Assembly: GCA_040775045.1 (NCBI GenBank)
Contig: JAXGTH010000001.1
Span: 15,284 to 79,283 of the forward strand
Direction of reading: 5' to 3'
Length of the DNA: 64,000 bases
From: B18-G4 sp040775045
GTDB taxonomy: Bacteria > Bacteroidota > Bacteroidia > Bacteroidales > B18-G4
Position numbers and translations under genes: made by a program. The notes beneath the pieces are model-generated. The model was not told where the DNA came from. It made no database searches and saw only the letters and a program-made list of their open reading frames with translations. Numbering within the stretch: position 1 is the stretch's first letter; each line of letters opens with the position of its first letter. Of the stretch, positions 9,491-19,000 are shown in pieces.

Positions 9491-10315
9491 ATGTTCCAGA
9501 TCGTCAGAAAACAGGAAATGGCCAGGGGAACGATCATACGTTTCGACCTGAGTGCCCCGAAGATCGCCAAAAAGGTCAAAGCCGGGCAATTTATTATCCT
9601 GAGGGTGAACGAAACCGGTGAGCGTATTCCCCTTACTGTTGCGGATAAGGACGAATTTGCCGGCATCATTACCATCATCTTCCAGGTGGTCGGTAAGACT
9701 ACGGCCTTGATGCGCTCGCTTAACGAGGGCGACCTGATCAGGGACGTGGTAGGCCCCCTCGGGAAACCGGCTCATGTCGAAAAGGTGGGAACCGTGGTGA
9801 TGGTGGGCGGCGGGACAGGTGTAGCCATCCTCCACCACGTGGCCAAAGCCTTTAAGGAAGCCGGCAATTTCGTGATCAGCATCGTCGGTGCCCGCGACAG
9901 GGAAATGCTTATCCTGGAGAATGAGATGAAGCAGATCAGCGATGAACTGGTGGTCACGACCGACGACGGCAGCTATGGTGAAAGGGGATTCGTTACGGAT
10001 CCGCTGAAAAAGTACCTCGACGAACGCTACGACATCAAGCTTGTGTATGCCATCGGGCCCATCATAATGATGCAGAATGTGGTGAAACTGACAAAAAAGT
10101 ACAAGATGCCCACCATGGTCAGCCTGAACCCCATCATGATCGACGGTACGGGAATGTGTGGCGGCTGCAGGGTTAAAGTCGGCGACAAGGCCCAGTTCTG
10201 TTGCGTCGATGGCCCCGATTTCAATGGCTTCGAAGTTGATTTCGAAGAATTGATCAACAGGAATTCACTTTATCTGAAAGAAGAGAAAGACTCACTGCTT
10301 TTCTCGATCAGGTAA
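9491..10315 (+). CDS. NfnA-like FAD/[2Fe-2S] NAD(P)H-ferredoxin oxidoreductase subunit
   Basis: This 274-residue protein belongs to the sulfide dehydrogenase / NfnA family related to dihydroorotate dehydrogenase electron-transfer subunits. An FAD-binding barrel (RIPLTVADKD) is followed by an NAD-binding fold (VMVGGGTGVAILHHVAKA). The late cysteine cluster GTGMCGGCRV ... FCCVDGPDF ligates a [2Fe-2S] centre. With the NfnB/GltA-like subunit 18 bp downstream it should form an NADH-dependent reduced ferredoxin:NADP+ oxidoreductase, an electron-bifurcating flavoenzyme in the cytoplasm. Assignment to Nfn rather than to a plain glutamate synthase pair rests on this gene pairing. Confidence 0.85.
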   Translation: MFQIVRKQEMARGTIIRFDLSAPKIAKKVKAGQFIILRVNETGERIPLTVADKDEFAGIITIIFQVVGKTTALMRSLNEGDLIRDVVGPLGKPAHVEKVGTVVMVGGGTGVAILHHVAKAFKEAGNFVISIVGARDREMLILENEMKQISDELVVTTDDGSYGERGFVTDPLKKYLDERYDIKLVYAIGPIIMMQNVVKLTKKYKMPTMVSLNPIMIDGTGMCGGCRVKVGDKAQFCCVDGPDFNGFEVDFEELINRNSLYLKEEKDSLLFSIR

Positions 10316-10333
10316 TATCATAAAGCATTTGCC

Positions 10334-12163
10334 ATGTTAGACCAGGATGTTAAATACCTAAAATTTAAGACCTATCTTAATACTTACTGTCCGCATTGCC
10401 ACGAGAGTTTCAATGTTGAAAAAAAGGACCGTAAGCAGATCAATTTTAAAGCGGTATATAAAAACGAAGACATCGACCTGGTCCTCAGTCCCTATCTCGA
10501 CGTTTTTGAGGTGGAGGCCTCCACTGAGATTATCCTGGGTGATACTGTCGATGATATCAAATGCCCGCATTGTGGCAAAAGTTTGATCCATAAGGATATG
10601 CCATGTGGAGAATGTGGTTCTCCGGTTGCCGAGGTGATCGTGTCGGCAGCTTCACGGCTCATCCCGTTTTTCCTCTGTTCCAAATATGGTTGTGAATGGC
10701 ATGGGCTGAGCAAACGCGACGAGCGGCATATCAAGCTGAAGATCCCGAGGCAGGAGATGCCTGAGCAGGATCAGACCCTTCGCGTGCACAACTGGCAGGA
10801 AGTGCCATACGGTTATACCTCCGAACTGGCCCTGCTGGAGGCGGGCCGGTGCCTGCAGTGTAAAAAGCCTATGTGTGTTGAGGGTTGCCCGGTAAATGTC
10901 GACATCCCTTCGTTCATTGCACTCGTGGCCGAAGAGAAATTCAATGATGCGGCCAAGAAGATCAAGGAAAGGAATGTTTTTCCCGCCATCTGCGGCCGGG
11001 TCTGCCCCCAGGAGAGCCAGTGCGAATCGAAATGCGTGCTGGGCCATAAGGACCAGCCTGTGGCTATCGGAAGGCTTGAACGTTTTGTTGCCGATTATGA
11101 ACGTAAGATGGACCTGGTAAATGTTCCGACCATCACAGAGAATACAGGCCAAAAGATCGCAGTGGTGGGTTCGGGCCCGGGAGGTCTCACAGTGGCTGCC
11201 GACATGCGGCAACTGGGTTACAGCGTTACGGTTTATGAGGCCCTTCATGAAACGGGAGGCGTGCTTACCTATGGCATCCCCGAGTTCAGGCTGCCCAAAT
11301 CCATCGTGCAGTTCGAGATCGAGTACCTGAAGCAAATGGGTGTTCGCTTCGAGCTCAACCACGTGATCGGCAATATCCTCACCGTTGATGAATTGCTCGA
11401 ACATTTCGATGCCGTCTTTGTAGGTGTAGGAGCAGGATTTCCCTTGTTCATGGGACTTGAGGGCGAAAGCCTGGGTAGCGTCTTTTCAGCCAATGAATAT
11501 CTCACCCGGATGAACCTGATGAAGGCCTACCGCTTCCCTGAATACGACACTCCCATGCCTAAAGGGCACAAGGTGGTGGTGGTCGGTGGCGGCAATGTGG
11601 CCATGGACTGCGCACGTACCGCTGCACGATCGGGGGCCGATGAAGTGACCATCGTGTACCGCCGCTCACGGCATGAACTTCCCGCCAGGGCAGAGGAGGT
11701 ACACCATGCTGAAGAGGAAGGGATCAGATTCAAACTGCTGACCAACCCTGTCAGGTACATCGGTACCGACAATAACAAGGTAAAGGCGGTTGAATGTATC
11801 AGGATGGAACTGGGCGAGCCGGACGCCTCAGGGCGGAGACGCCCTATCCCCATACAGGATTCGAACTTTACGATTGAATGCGACATGGCCATCGTGGCTA
11901 TCGGCAATGGCCCCAATCCCATCATCTTCAACTCAACCCCCGATATGGAACTCAACAAATGGGGCTATATCAAAACAGATCCCGAAAGCAATGAAACTAC
12001 AAAGGCTTTCGTCTATGCGGGCGGCGATATCGTTACAGGTTCGGCTACGGTGATCCAGGCCATGGGTGCCGGAAGGATAGCTGCAAATGCCATGCATGAG
12101 CGACTGACTGCCATACGTGAAAAAAAGAAAAAACCTGCCCCGAAGAAGAAGACCGTTAAATAG
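10334..12163 (+). CDS. NfnB/GltA-like oxidoreductase with fused N-terminal zinc-ribbon module
   Basis: This 609-residue protein is about 130 residues longer than a normal NfnB/GltD-family subunit. Residues about 12-140 are the same cysteine module as in the 8601 protein (YCPHCHESF, CPHCGKSL, CGECG, CSKYGCEWHGLSKRD). From about 150 onward is the standard subunit: two [4Fe-4S] cysteine groups (CLQCKKPMCVEGCPV, then CGRVCPQESQCESKC), an FAD fold starting VVGSGPGGLTVAADM and an NADPH fold VVVVGGGNVAMDCARTA. It should form the NADPH-side subunit of an Nfn-type bifurcating complex with the upstream NfnA-like protein. The lysine-rich tail (EKKKKPAPKKKTVK) is unusual. The role of the fused module is unknown. 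Confidence 0.85.
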   Translation: MLDQDVKYLKFKTYLNTYCPHCHESFNVEKKDRKQINFKAVYKNEDIDLVLSPYLDVFEVEASTEIILGDTVDDIKCPHCGKSLIHKDMPCGECGSPVAEVIVSAASRLIPFFLCSKYGCEWHGLSKRDERHIKLKIPRQEMPEQDQTLRVHNWQEVPYGYTSELALLEAGRCLQCKKPMCVEGCPVNVDIPSFIALVAEEKFNDAAKKIKERNVFPAICGRVCPQESQCESKCVLGHKDQPVAIGRLERFVADYERKMDLVNVPTITENTGQKIAVVGSGPGGLTVAADMRQLGYSVTVYEALHETGGVLTYGIPEFRLPKSIVQFEIEYLKQMGVRFELNHVIGNILTVDELLEHFDAVFVGVGAGFPLFMGLEGESLGSVFSANEYLTRMNLMKAYRFPEYDTPMPKGHKVVVVGGGNVAMDCARTAARSGADEVTIVYRRSRHELPARAEEVHHAEEEGIRFKLLTNPVRYIGTDNNKVKAVECIRMELGEPDASGRRRPIPIQDSNFTIECDMAIVAIGNGPNPIIFNSTPDMELNKWGYIKTDPESNETTKAFVYAGGDIVTGSATVIQAMGAGRIAANAMHERLTAIREKKKKPAPKKKTVK

Positions 12164-12311
12164 CAGCCAGGCTTTCAACCAACCTGTAGCAGAGCCAGGT
12201 GAGCTCCGGCAATTCTTGTTTGTCGATGTTCAAGGGTAAATCGCATGGGCGCCTGACCCCCTTCCTGAACATTTTGCCCTTACAACTTGTTTCCTGAAAA
12301 CAGCTTCAGGC

Positions 12312-12869
12312 ATGAAAATACACCGGGCCATAGGTATTTTACTTCTCCTGGCGGGAATGGCGTTCGTCATTTCATGCTCCAGTAACGACGACCCTGTCTA
12401 TACCGAAAAGAAACCCACCGCCCTTGAGGTGATCAATGCGCAGGGGGTGAGTGTTCCGGTGTATGATTTTGAGGGCTTCAGCCCCATGCTGGATTATTAC
12501 AACGATACCCTCTATGTGTTTAACTTCTGGGCTACCTGGTGCCAGCCCTGCGTGAAGGAAATGCCTTACTTCAACATGGCAGACTCGGCCTATGCCGGTA
12601 TGCCGGTACGCATCGTGCTGGTCAGCCTCGATTTTACCGAAAATGTTGAGGATGTGCTGATCCCCTTCATCCTGGAAAAAGAGCTGCGGCCTGAGGTGAT
12701 CGTGCTTGATGACCCCGATGCCAACAGCTGGATACCCGAGATCGATCCCTCCTGGGAAGGAGCCATACCGGCAACGCTGTTTTTCAAGATGAAAAAGCGC
12801 AAGTTCATGAACCAGGCCTTCACCTATGAGGAACTTTCAAATGAAATTGACGAACTATTAAAACCTTGA
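12312..12869 (+). CDS. TlpA-like thioredoxin-fold lipoprotein
   Basis: This 185-residue protein starts with a lipoprotein signal peptide ending at Cys22 (FVISC). It is followed by a thioredoxin fold with an active-site pair Cys77-Cys80 in FWATWCQPCVKEMP, the hallmark of TlpA/ResA-like thiol-disulfide reductases. It should act as a membrane-anchored redox protein on the outer face of the inner membrane or in the periplasm. The next gene starts 4 bp after it and encodes another exported thioredoxin-fold protein, so the two are probably co-translated and may act in one thiol pathway. Confidence 0.85.
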   Translation: MKIHRAIGILLLLAGMAFVISCSSNDDPVYTEKKPTALEVINAQGVSVPVYDFEGFSPMLDYYNDTLYVFNFWATWCQPCVKEMPYFNMADSAYAGMPVRIVLVSLDFTENVEDVLIPFILEKELRPEVIVLDDPDANSWIPEIDPSWEGAIPATLFFKMKKRKFMNQAFTYEELSNEIDELLKP

Positions 12870-12873
12870 TAAT

Positions 12874-13479
12874 ATGAAAACTACAGTAATATTTTTCCTT
12901 TCCATGATCATCACCTCCTCCATGGCCTTTGCCGGCGGGTATGAGGTGGGCGACAAGGCCGGCGACTTCACCCTCAAAAATGTCGACGGCAAAATGGTTT
13001 CACTGACCGATTATCCCGAGGCCAAAGGTTTCATCGTGATCTTTACCTGTAACCACTGTCCTTATTCAAAGCTTTATGAGGACCGCATCATCGCCCTCGA
13101 CGCTAATTACAGGGACAAGGGGTTCCCGGTCATTGCCATCAACCCGAACGACCCGGCCGTACAGCCCGAGGACAGCTACCCGCTGATGCAGGTGAGGGCA
13201 AGGGAAAAGGGTTTCACCTTCCCGTATCTTTTTGATGAGACCCAGGATGTAGCCAGGGCGTACGGGGCCACCCGGACACCGCACGTTTTTATCCTCTCCA
13301 TGGATGAAGGTGACCTGATCGTAAAATACATCGGGGCCATCGACAACAACAGCAAGAGTGCTGCCGAAGCCAGCGAGAAATATGTTGAGGATGCCCTGAA
13401 CGCCCTCCTCAGCGGCAACGATCCCGCAGTGAATTATACCCGGGCTGTCGGATGCACGATAAAGTGGAAAGCGGACTGA
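12874..13479 (+). CDS. Exported AhpC/TSA-type thioredoxin-fold protein
   Basis: This 201-residue protein begins with a cleavable signal peptide (MKTTVIFFLSMIITSSMAFA). A peroxiredoxin/thioredoxin-fold domain follows with FTCNHCPYSK (Cys59, Cys62), characteristic of the thioredoxin family members often annotated as AhpC/TSA-like. The sequence then continues with the family pattern FPYLFDETQDVARAYGATRTPHVFIL. It probably handles thiol redox or peroxide chemistry in the periplasm together with the upstream TlpA-like lipoprotein. Its specific electron partner is not known. Confidence 0.8.
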   Translation: MKTTVIFFLSMIITSSMAFAGGYEVGDKAGDFTLKNVDGKMVSLTDYPEAKGFIVIFTCNHCPYSKLYEDRIIALDANYRDKGFPVIAINPNDPAVQPEDSYPLMQVRAREKGFTFPYLFDETQDVARAYGATRTPHVFILSMDEGDLIVKYIGAIDNNSKSAAEASEKYVEDALNALLSGNDPAVNYTRAVGCTIKWKAD

Positions 13480-13485
13480 CCTGCC

Positions 13486-13515
13486 GACCTCACAGGTCGC
13501 CCGACCTGTGAGGTC
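13486..13515. repeat. Perfect 13-bp palindrome (hairpin) after the thioredoxin genes
   Basis: GACCTCACAGGTC (13486-13498) and GACCTGTGAGGTC (13503-13515) are exact reverse complements around a 4-nt loop. There is no T-run on either side, so it looks more like a dispersed palindromic repeat or attenuation structure than a classical intrinsic terminator. The rest of the intergenic stretch to 13693 shows nothing recognisable. Confidence 0.6.
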
Positions 13516-13693
13516 AGGTCGAAGCCATTTGACATATATCTGACAATATTTTCAATTCCCCTGCCTTCTGTTTTGCAGACCAAGTTTTATATCAATTCAT
13601 TATCTTCATTATCAGTCACATATATTCCTTATTCGGGGCAATTTAGACCATATATAAATTATGGGGTTTAAAGGGCTGGCATGAAACATTTTA

Positions 13694-13701
13694 TAAATTT
13701 G
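13694..13701 (+). promoter_or_regulatory. Candidate promoter of the NuoE/NuoF/NuoG-GltD operon
   Basis: TAAATTTG at 13694-13701 matches the TAnnTTTG -7 consensus, 24 nt before the ATG at 13726. A TTTA lies about 23 nt upstream (13667-13670) as a poor -33 box. Confidence 0.45.
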
Positions 13702-13725
13702 TCAGCGCCTTAAAACCTTTATAAA

Positions 13726-14244
13726 ATGCGGATTGAAAGAATAGATGTGAAGCGGGAAACCGACGAGCAGGCTGCGGTCGATACCGGGTTGCTCAACCCC
13801 CTGATCGATAAGTATAAAAACCAGAAAGGAAATCTCATTCCCCTGCTCCAGGGGGCGCAGGATATCTACGGTTATATCCCGCGCGAAGCTTTTGAAAAAC
13901 TTTCGGCCGAAACCGGGATACCCCTCAGCGAGATGTACGGGGTAGCCACCTTTTATGCGCAGTTCAGGCTGAAACCTGTTGGAAAGCATATCATAAAGGT
14001 TTGCCACGGCACAGCCTGCCATGTCCAGAATGCCAAATCGATCACAACTTCCCTGAAGGAGGCCCTCAAAGTGGACGACGGCGGAACCACGGAAGACGGG
14101 CTCTTCACCCTCGAGTCGGTAGCATGCCTGGGTTGCTGCTCCCTGGCACCGGTCATGATGATCGGCAACGAAACCTACGGCAAGCTTACAGGTGCCCAGG
14201 CTGTGAAGATCGTAAAGAACATCAGGATCAGTGAAAACAATTGA
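13726..14244 (+). CDS. NuoE-like [2Fe-2S] thioredoxin-fold subunit
   Basis: This 172-residue protein is the 24-kDa-type subunit of flavin/Fe-S dehydrogenase complexes (NuoE, HydC, HndA, StnC). The four [2Fe-2S] ligands are seen as C-x4-C in CHGTACHV and C-x3-C in ACLGCCSLAPV. It is the first gene of a three-gene operon and is followed after 26 bp by a NuoF-like subunit. In such complexes it passes electrons to or from the flavin subunit. There are no membrane-subunit genes nearby, so it is not part of respiratory complex I. Confidence 0.9.
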   Translation: MRIERIDVKRETDEQAAVDTGLLNPLIDKYKNQKGNLIPLLQGAQDIYGYIPREAFEKLSAETGIPLSEMYGVATFYAQFRLKPVGKHIIKVCHGTACHVQNAKSITTSLKEALKVDDGGTTEDGLFTLESVACLGCCSLAPVMMIGNETYGKLTGAQAVKIVKNIRISENN

Positions 14245-14270
14245 TTTGACAACACTTTTGAAACAATAAT

Positions 14271-16046
14271 ATGGAAACAAAAGTAATCGTTGGTCTCGGA
14301 AGTTGCGGCATCGCTGCCGGAGCGGGAAAAGTGTACGACAAGATAGCGGCCATCAAAAAAGCGGAGAACCTCACCTTCGAATTGAAAAAGACCTCGTGTA
14401 TCGGTATGTGTTACCGGGAGCCGCTGGTCGAGATCATCGACGATTCGGGAAGGTACCTTTACGGCGATATCGACGAAGAGCGCATCATTGAGGTGATCGA
14501 TAAGCATGTCGGGCAGCAGAATCCCGTGAAGGAATTCGTGGTGCAGTCGGACCTCTTCGAGACCGTCGACAACGAATATACCAACGACCAGGTGAAGATC
14601 GCCCTCCGTAACTGCGGGTATATCGATCCGGAGAGTATAGAGGAATACGAGGCCAGGGACGGATACCGTGCCATCCGCAAGATCGCGGGACATGGCATGT
14701 CGAGGCTCGATGTGATCCAGGAAGTCATCGCTTCGGGCCTGCGCGGCCGAGGGGGCGGGGGCTTCCCGACAGGGTTGAAATGGAAATTTGCGAACAACAA
14801 CAAAGCCGATGAAAAATATATCATCTGTAATGCCGACGAGGGCGATCCCGGTGCTTTCATGGACCGTTCCGTGCTGGAGGGCGATCCCCACTCGGTGCTC
14901 GAAGGGATGATCATCGGGGCATACGCCATCGAGGCTACCGGCGGGGTGATCTATTGCCGTGCCGAGTACCCGCTGGCCATCAAACGCCTTCGCATTGCCA
15001 TCGGGCAGGCCCGCGAAAAGGGCTACCTGGGGAAGAACATCCTCGGGATCGAGGGCTTCAACTTCGACATCTATATCAAGGAGGGTGCCGGGGCATTTGT
15101 GTGCGGGGAGGAAACCGCACTGATCGCCTCGGTAGAGGGCCAGCGCGGCATGCCACGCAAGCGTCCGCCCTTCCCGGCTGCTTCAGGATTGTGGAAGAAG
15201 CCCACCAACATCAATAACGTGGAAACCTTTGCCAACATTCCCTGGATCATCCAGCACGGGGCTTCCGAATATGCCAGGTACGGTACGGAGAAGAGCAAGG
15301 GCACCAAGGTATTTGCCCTGGCCGGCAAGATAAAGCGTTCAGGGCTGGTGGAAGTGCCCATGGGCATGAGCATCAGGGATGTGATCTTCAAGCTTGGCGG
15401 AGGGATTCAGGATGACAAGGAATTCAAGGCCGTGCAGATGGGCGGACCCTCGGGGGGCTGCATCCCGGCACACCTGGCCGACACCATCGTCGATTATGAC
15501 TCGGTGAATGCCACCGGCGCCATCATGGGTTCCGGCGGGATGGTCGTGATGGACGAAACTACCTGTATGATCGACGTGGCCAAATTCTTCCTCGACTTCA
15601 CGCAGAAGGAATCCTGCGGGAAATGTACCTTCTGCCGCATAGGCACCAAACGTATGCTGGAGATCCTTACAAGGATCACTGAAGGGAAAGGTGAAGAGGG
15701 CGACATCGAAAGGCTGGAGGAACTGGCTTACCAGATCAAGGACAACTCGCTTTGCGGCCTTGGGCAGACAGCTCCCAACCCGGTGCTCACCACCATAAAA
15801 TACTTCAGGGATGAGTATGAGGCCCATATCCGGGATAAAAAATGCCCGGCCCACGTCTGCACCAACCTGCTCACCTATACCGTCGATGCCGAAAAGTGCA
15901 CGGGCTGTACCGTATGTGCCAAAAATTGCCCGGTAGAGGCCATCAGCGGCGAGCGTAAGGAGGTCCACTTCATCGACCAGGAAAAATGCATCAAGTGCGG
16001 TGTGTGTTACACCAAATGCAAGTTCGACGCCATAATCTTATCATAA
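14271..16046 (+). CDS. NuoF-like FMN/NADH-binding subunit with extra ferredoxin domains
   Basis: This 591-residue protein has an N-terminal thioredoxin-like [2Fe-2S] region (SCGIAAGAGK, then CIGMCYREPLVEI). The NuoF core follows, with FMN/NADH loops RGRGGGGFPTGLKWKFA and NADEGDPGAFMDRSVLEG, then the [4Fe-4S] motif ESCGKCTFCRIGTKR. The C-terminus carries two [4Fe-4S] ferredoxin motifs (CTGCTVCAKNCPVEAI and CIKCGVCYTKCKFDAI). This is the layout of HydB/HndC/StnB subunits of soluble NAD(H)-dependent bifurcating complexes. It should exchange electrons between NADH and the Fe-S chain of its partners, encoded immediately on either side. Confidence 0.92.
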   Translation: METKVIVGLGSCGIAAGAGKVYDKIAAIKKAENLTFELKKTSCIGMCYREPLVEIIDDSGRYLYGDIDEERIIEVIDKHVGQQNPVKEFVVQSDLFETVDNEYTNDQVKIALRNCGYIDPESIEEYEARDGYRAIRKIAGHGMSRLDVIQEVIASGLRGRGGGGFPTGLKWKFANNNKADEKYIICNADEGDPGAFMDRSVLEGDPHSVLEGMIIGAYAIEATGGVIYCRAEYPLAIKRLRIAIGQAREKGYLGKNILGIEGFNFDIYIKEGAGAFVCGEETALIASVEGQRGMPRKRPPFPAASGLWKKPTNINNVETFANIPWIIQHGASEYARYGTEKSKGTKVFALAGKIKRSGLVEVPMGMSIRDVIFKLGGGIQDDKEFKAVQMGGPSGGCIPAHLADTIVDYDSVNATGAIMGSGGMVVMDETTCMIDVAKFFLDFTQKESCGKCTFCRIGTKRMLEILTRITEGKGEEGDIERLEELAYQIKDNSLCGLGQTAPNPVLTTIKYFRDEYEAHIRDKKCPAHVCTNLLTYTVDAEKCTGCTVCAKNCPVEAISGERKEVHFIDQEKCIKCGVCYTKCKFDAIILS

Positions 16047-16069
16047 ACGAAAATCAAAGGACCAGCATA

Positions 16070-19000
16070 ATGAGTGAAAAGGTAAATGTTATACTGAACG
16101 GAAAGATCGTTCCCGGTATCAAGGGGGAAACCATCCTCCAACTGGCCAAACGAAACGGGATCGAAATACCTACCCTTTGCAACGACCCCCGGCTTGAACC
16201 CTACACCTCGTGTTATGTTTGTGTGGTGGAGGTGGAAGGTCTCAGGGGCCTCCAGCCTTCATGCTCCACGAAGATATCGGAGGGGATGCGGATCGAAACG
16301 CATAACGAAAAGATCGCCGGAGCCAGGAAAACCGCCCTCGAACTGATCCTGAGCAATCATTATGCCGACTGTATCGGGCCATGCAAGCAAACGTGTCCGG
16401 CAGGTGTTGATGTCCAGGGGTATATCTCGCACATCGAAAAGGGACAATACCACGATGCCGTGGCACTCATCAAGGAAACGAATCCCCTGCCCGCCATTTG
16501 CGGCCGTGTATGTGTGCGCCCGTGCGAGGTGGCATGCCGCCGCAACCTGCTTGATGAAACTTCTCCTGTCGGGATCGACTACCTGAAACGCTTCGCGTCG
16601 GATTACGACCTGGAATCGGAAAATAAATGGAGACCTCAGGTCAAGCCTGAAACTGGCAAAAAGGTTGCCATCATCGGTGCCGGCCCGGGAGGCCTCTCTG
16701 CCGCCTTCTTCCTGCGGAAGGAAGGCCACGATATCGACATCTTCGAAGCCAGCCCCAAAGCGGGCGGATGGCTGAGGTACGGCATCCCTGAATATCGCCT
16801 GCCCAACGATATCCTGCAGAAAGAGGTTGACAACATCACGGAAATGGGTGTACGCATCCATTATAAGAAACGCCTGGGTGATAACCTTAAATATGCTGAC
16901 CTGCAAAAGAAATACGATGCCGTGGTACTTGCCATAGGTTCGCAGAAAGGGACCATGATCGGGGTGGAAGGTGATGATGCCGAGCATGTCTTTTCAGGGA
17001 TCGACTTCCTCAAGGAAATGGAGATGACCGGGAAACGATACGACTTCACTGGCAAAAGAGTTGCCGTGGTGGGCGGTGGGAATACCGCCATGGACTGCTG
17101 CCGTACTTCGATGCGTTGCGGTGCCGAAAAGGTATTTGTCATCTACCGGCGTACCGAAAATGAGATGCCTGCCAACCCCATCGAAATCCATGAGTCGAAA
17201 CTCGAAGGAGTGGAATACATGCTCCTCACCAATCCGGTGAAGATCAACAAATCAAAGGACGGCAAGGTAAGGTCGGTCACCTGCCTGAAAATGGAACTGG
17301 GCGAACCTGATGCTTCAGGGAGGAGAAGGCCCGTGCCTATCCAGGGTTCGGAATTCGACCTGGAGGTTGATTTTGTGCTGGCCGCCATCGGGCAAAAGAC
17401 GGATGTTGATTTCACCGACGACATGAACAAGGCCGTGAAGAAGGGTGAACTCAAGCTGAATCGCTGGGGCGATATCGATGCCGATCCGAAAACCTTGCAA
17501 ACCGGTGTCGAGAACGTATTTGCCGCCGGGGATAGCGTAACAGGCCCTGCCACACTGATCCAGGCCATCGGGCAGGCCAGGATCGCAGCCCACAGCTGCG
17601 ACCTCTATCTTCGTGGTGAGGAGGTCAGTCCCTTCCCTTATGAATTCTTCAGCAGGCGCGACAACTTCAAGACACAGGTTAAGGAAGATTATACCGGGAA
17701 ATACAGCAAGCAGGAGCGGGAAGAAATGCCCACCCTCGACCCAAAGAAAAGAAAGAATTTCAAGGAGGTGGAGCTGGGATATGAAAGTGAGGAGGTGGCT
17801 AGACATGAAGCGCTGCGCTGCATGGAATGCGGATGTACGGAGCTGTATACCTGCGACCTGAAAAAATATGCCACCGAATACCAGGCCCGCCAGGAAGGAG
17901 TGAGGGGCGAATATAAGGAATACGGGGTTGATTTCCGGCATCCTTTTGTCGAGATCGACAACAACAAATGCGTACTGTGTGCCCGCTGCGTCAGGATATG
18001 CCGCGATGTGGTCGGGGCCAATGCGCTTGGCCTGGTCAACAGGGGCTTCGACACCTTTGTTGCCCCCAGCATGGGCAACACATTGCAGGATACCATGTGT
18101 GAAAGCTGTGGCATGTGTATCAGCACCTGTCCGACCGGAGCGATAACCGAGAACGTTCCATTCAAACCCGGCCCGGTAAGGCTCGAAAAAGTACAGGGCA
18201 TCTGCAACTTCTGTTCCATCGGGTGTGAACTCGACTATGAACACAAAAGCGGTTTCGTGATGCGTGTCGAAGGTCGCGACGGCCGTGTGAATGCCAACGG
18301 CAACCTTTGCAAGTACGGCAAGTTTGGTTATAAAAACCTGAACGACAAGTCGCGCCTGACAAAACCCATGATGAAGATCAACGGACGGTTCGAGGAGATC
18401 GGTTTCGATGAGGCATTCAGCATCATGGCTGAGAAAATTAAGTCCGTCGCACCCGACGACAATGCCTTCTTTGCCGGTGCACGGCTGAGCAATGAGGAGC
18501 TGTACCTGATCCAGAAGCTGGCCCGGGCCGGTGCCGGGACCAATAATGTAACATCTTTCCATTACCTGAACAGGGGGATGGGTTATGCGGGCAATTCAAG
18601 GGCGAACGTCCCCTTTACACAGTTAAAGGACGCCAGCAGGATATACCTGATCGGGGCGGAATTGAACCGCGATAATCCCGTCCTGGGCTTCATGGTGAAC
18701 AATGCGAAGGTGATGCATCATGTCCCCGTTGAGCTCGTTACTGTTCATGACCCGAGCAGCATGGAGCACAAGGCCGGCAAGACGCTGAAAGTTAAGTCAT
18801 ATTACCATTTCATCAAGGCAGTGAACTACTACCTCGTGGCCAACAATTTCCATAACGGGCTCTTCATCGGCGATCTTTGTGAAGGTTTTGCAGCATACAG
18901 GGAAGACCTGCTGAAAGAAAATTTCGTCGATCTCATCGAAAAGTCAGGGGTGCAGTTCATGGACAGTGTTATCGAGTTTGCCAAGGCATACAACAATGAG

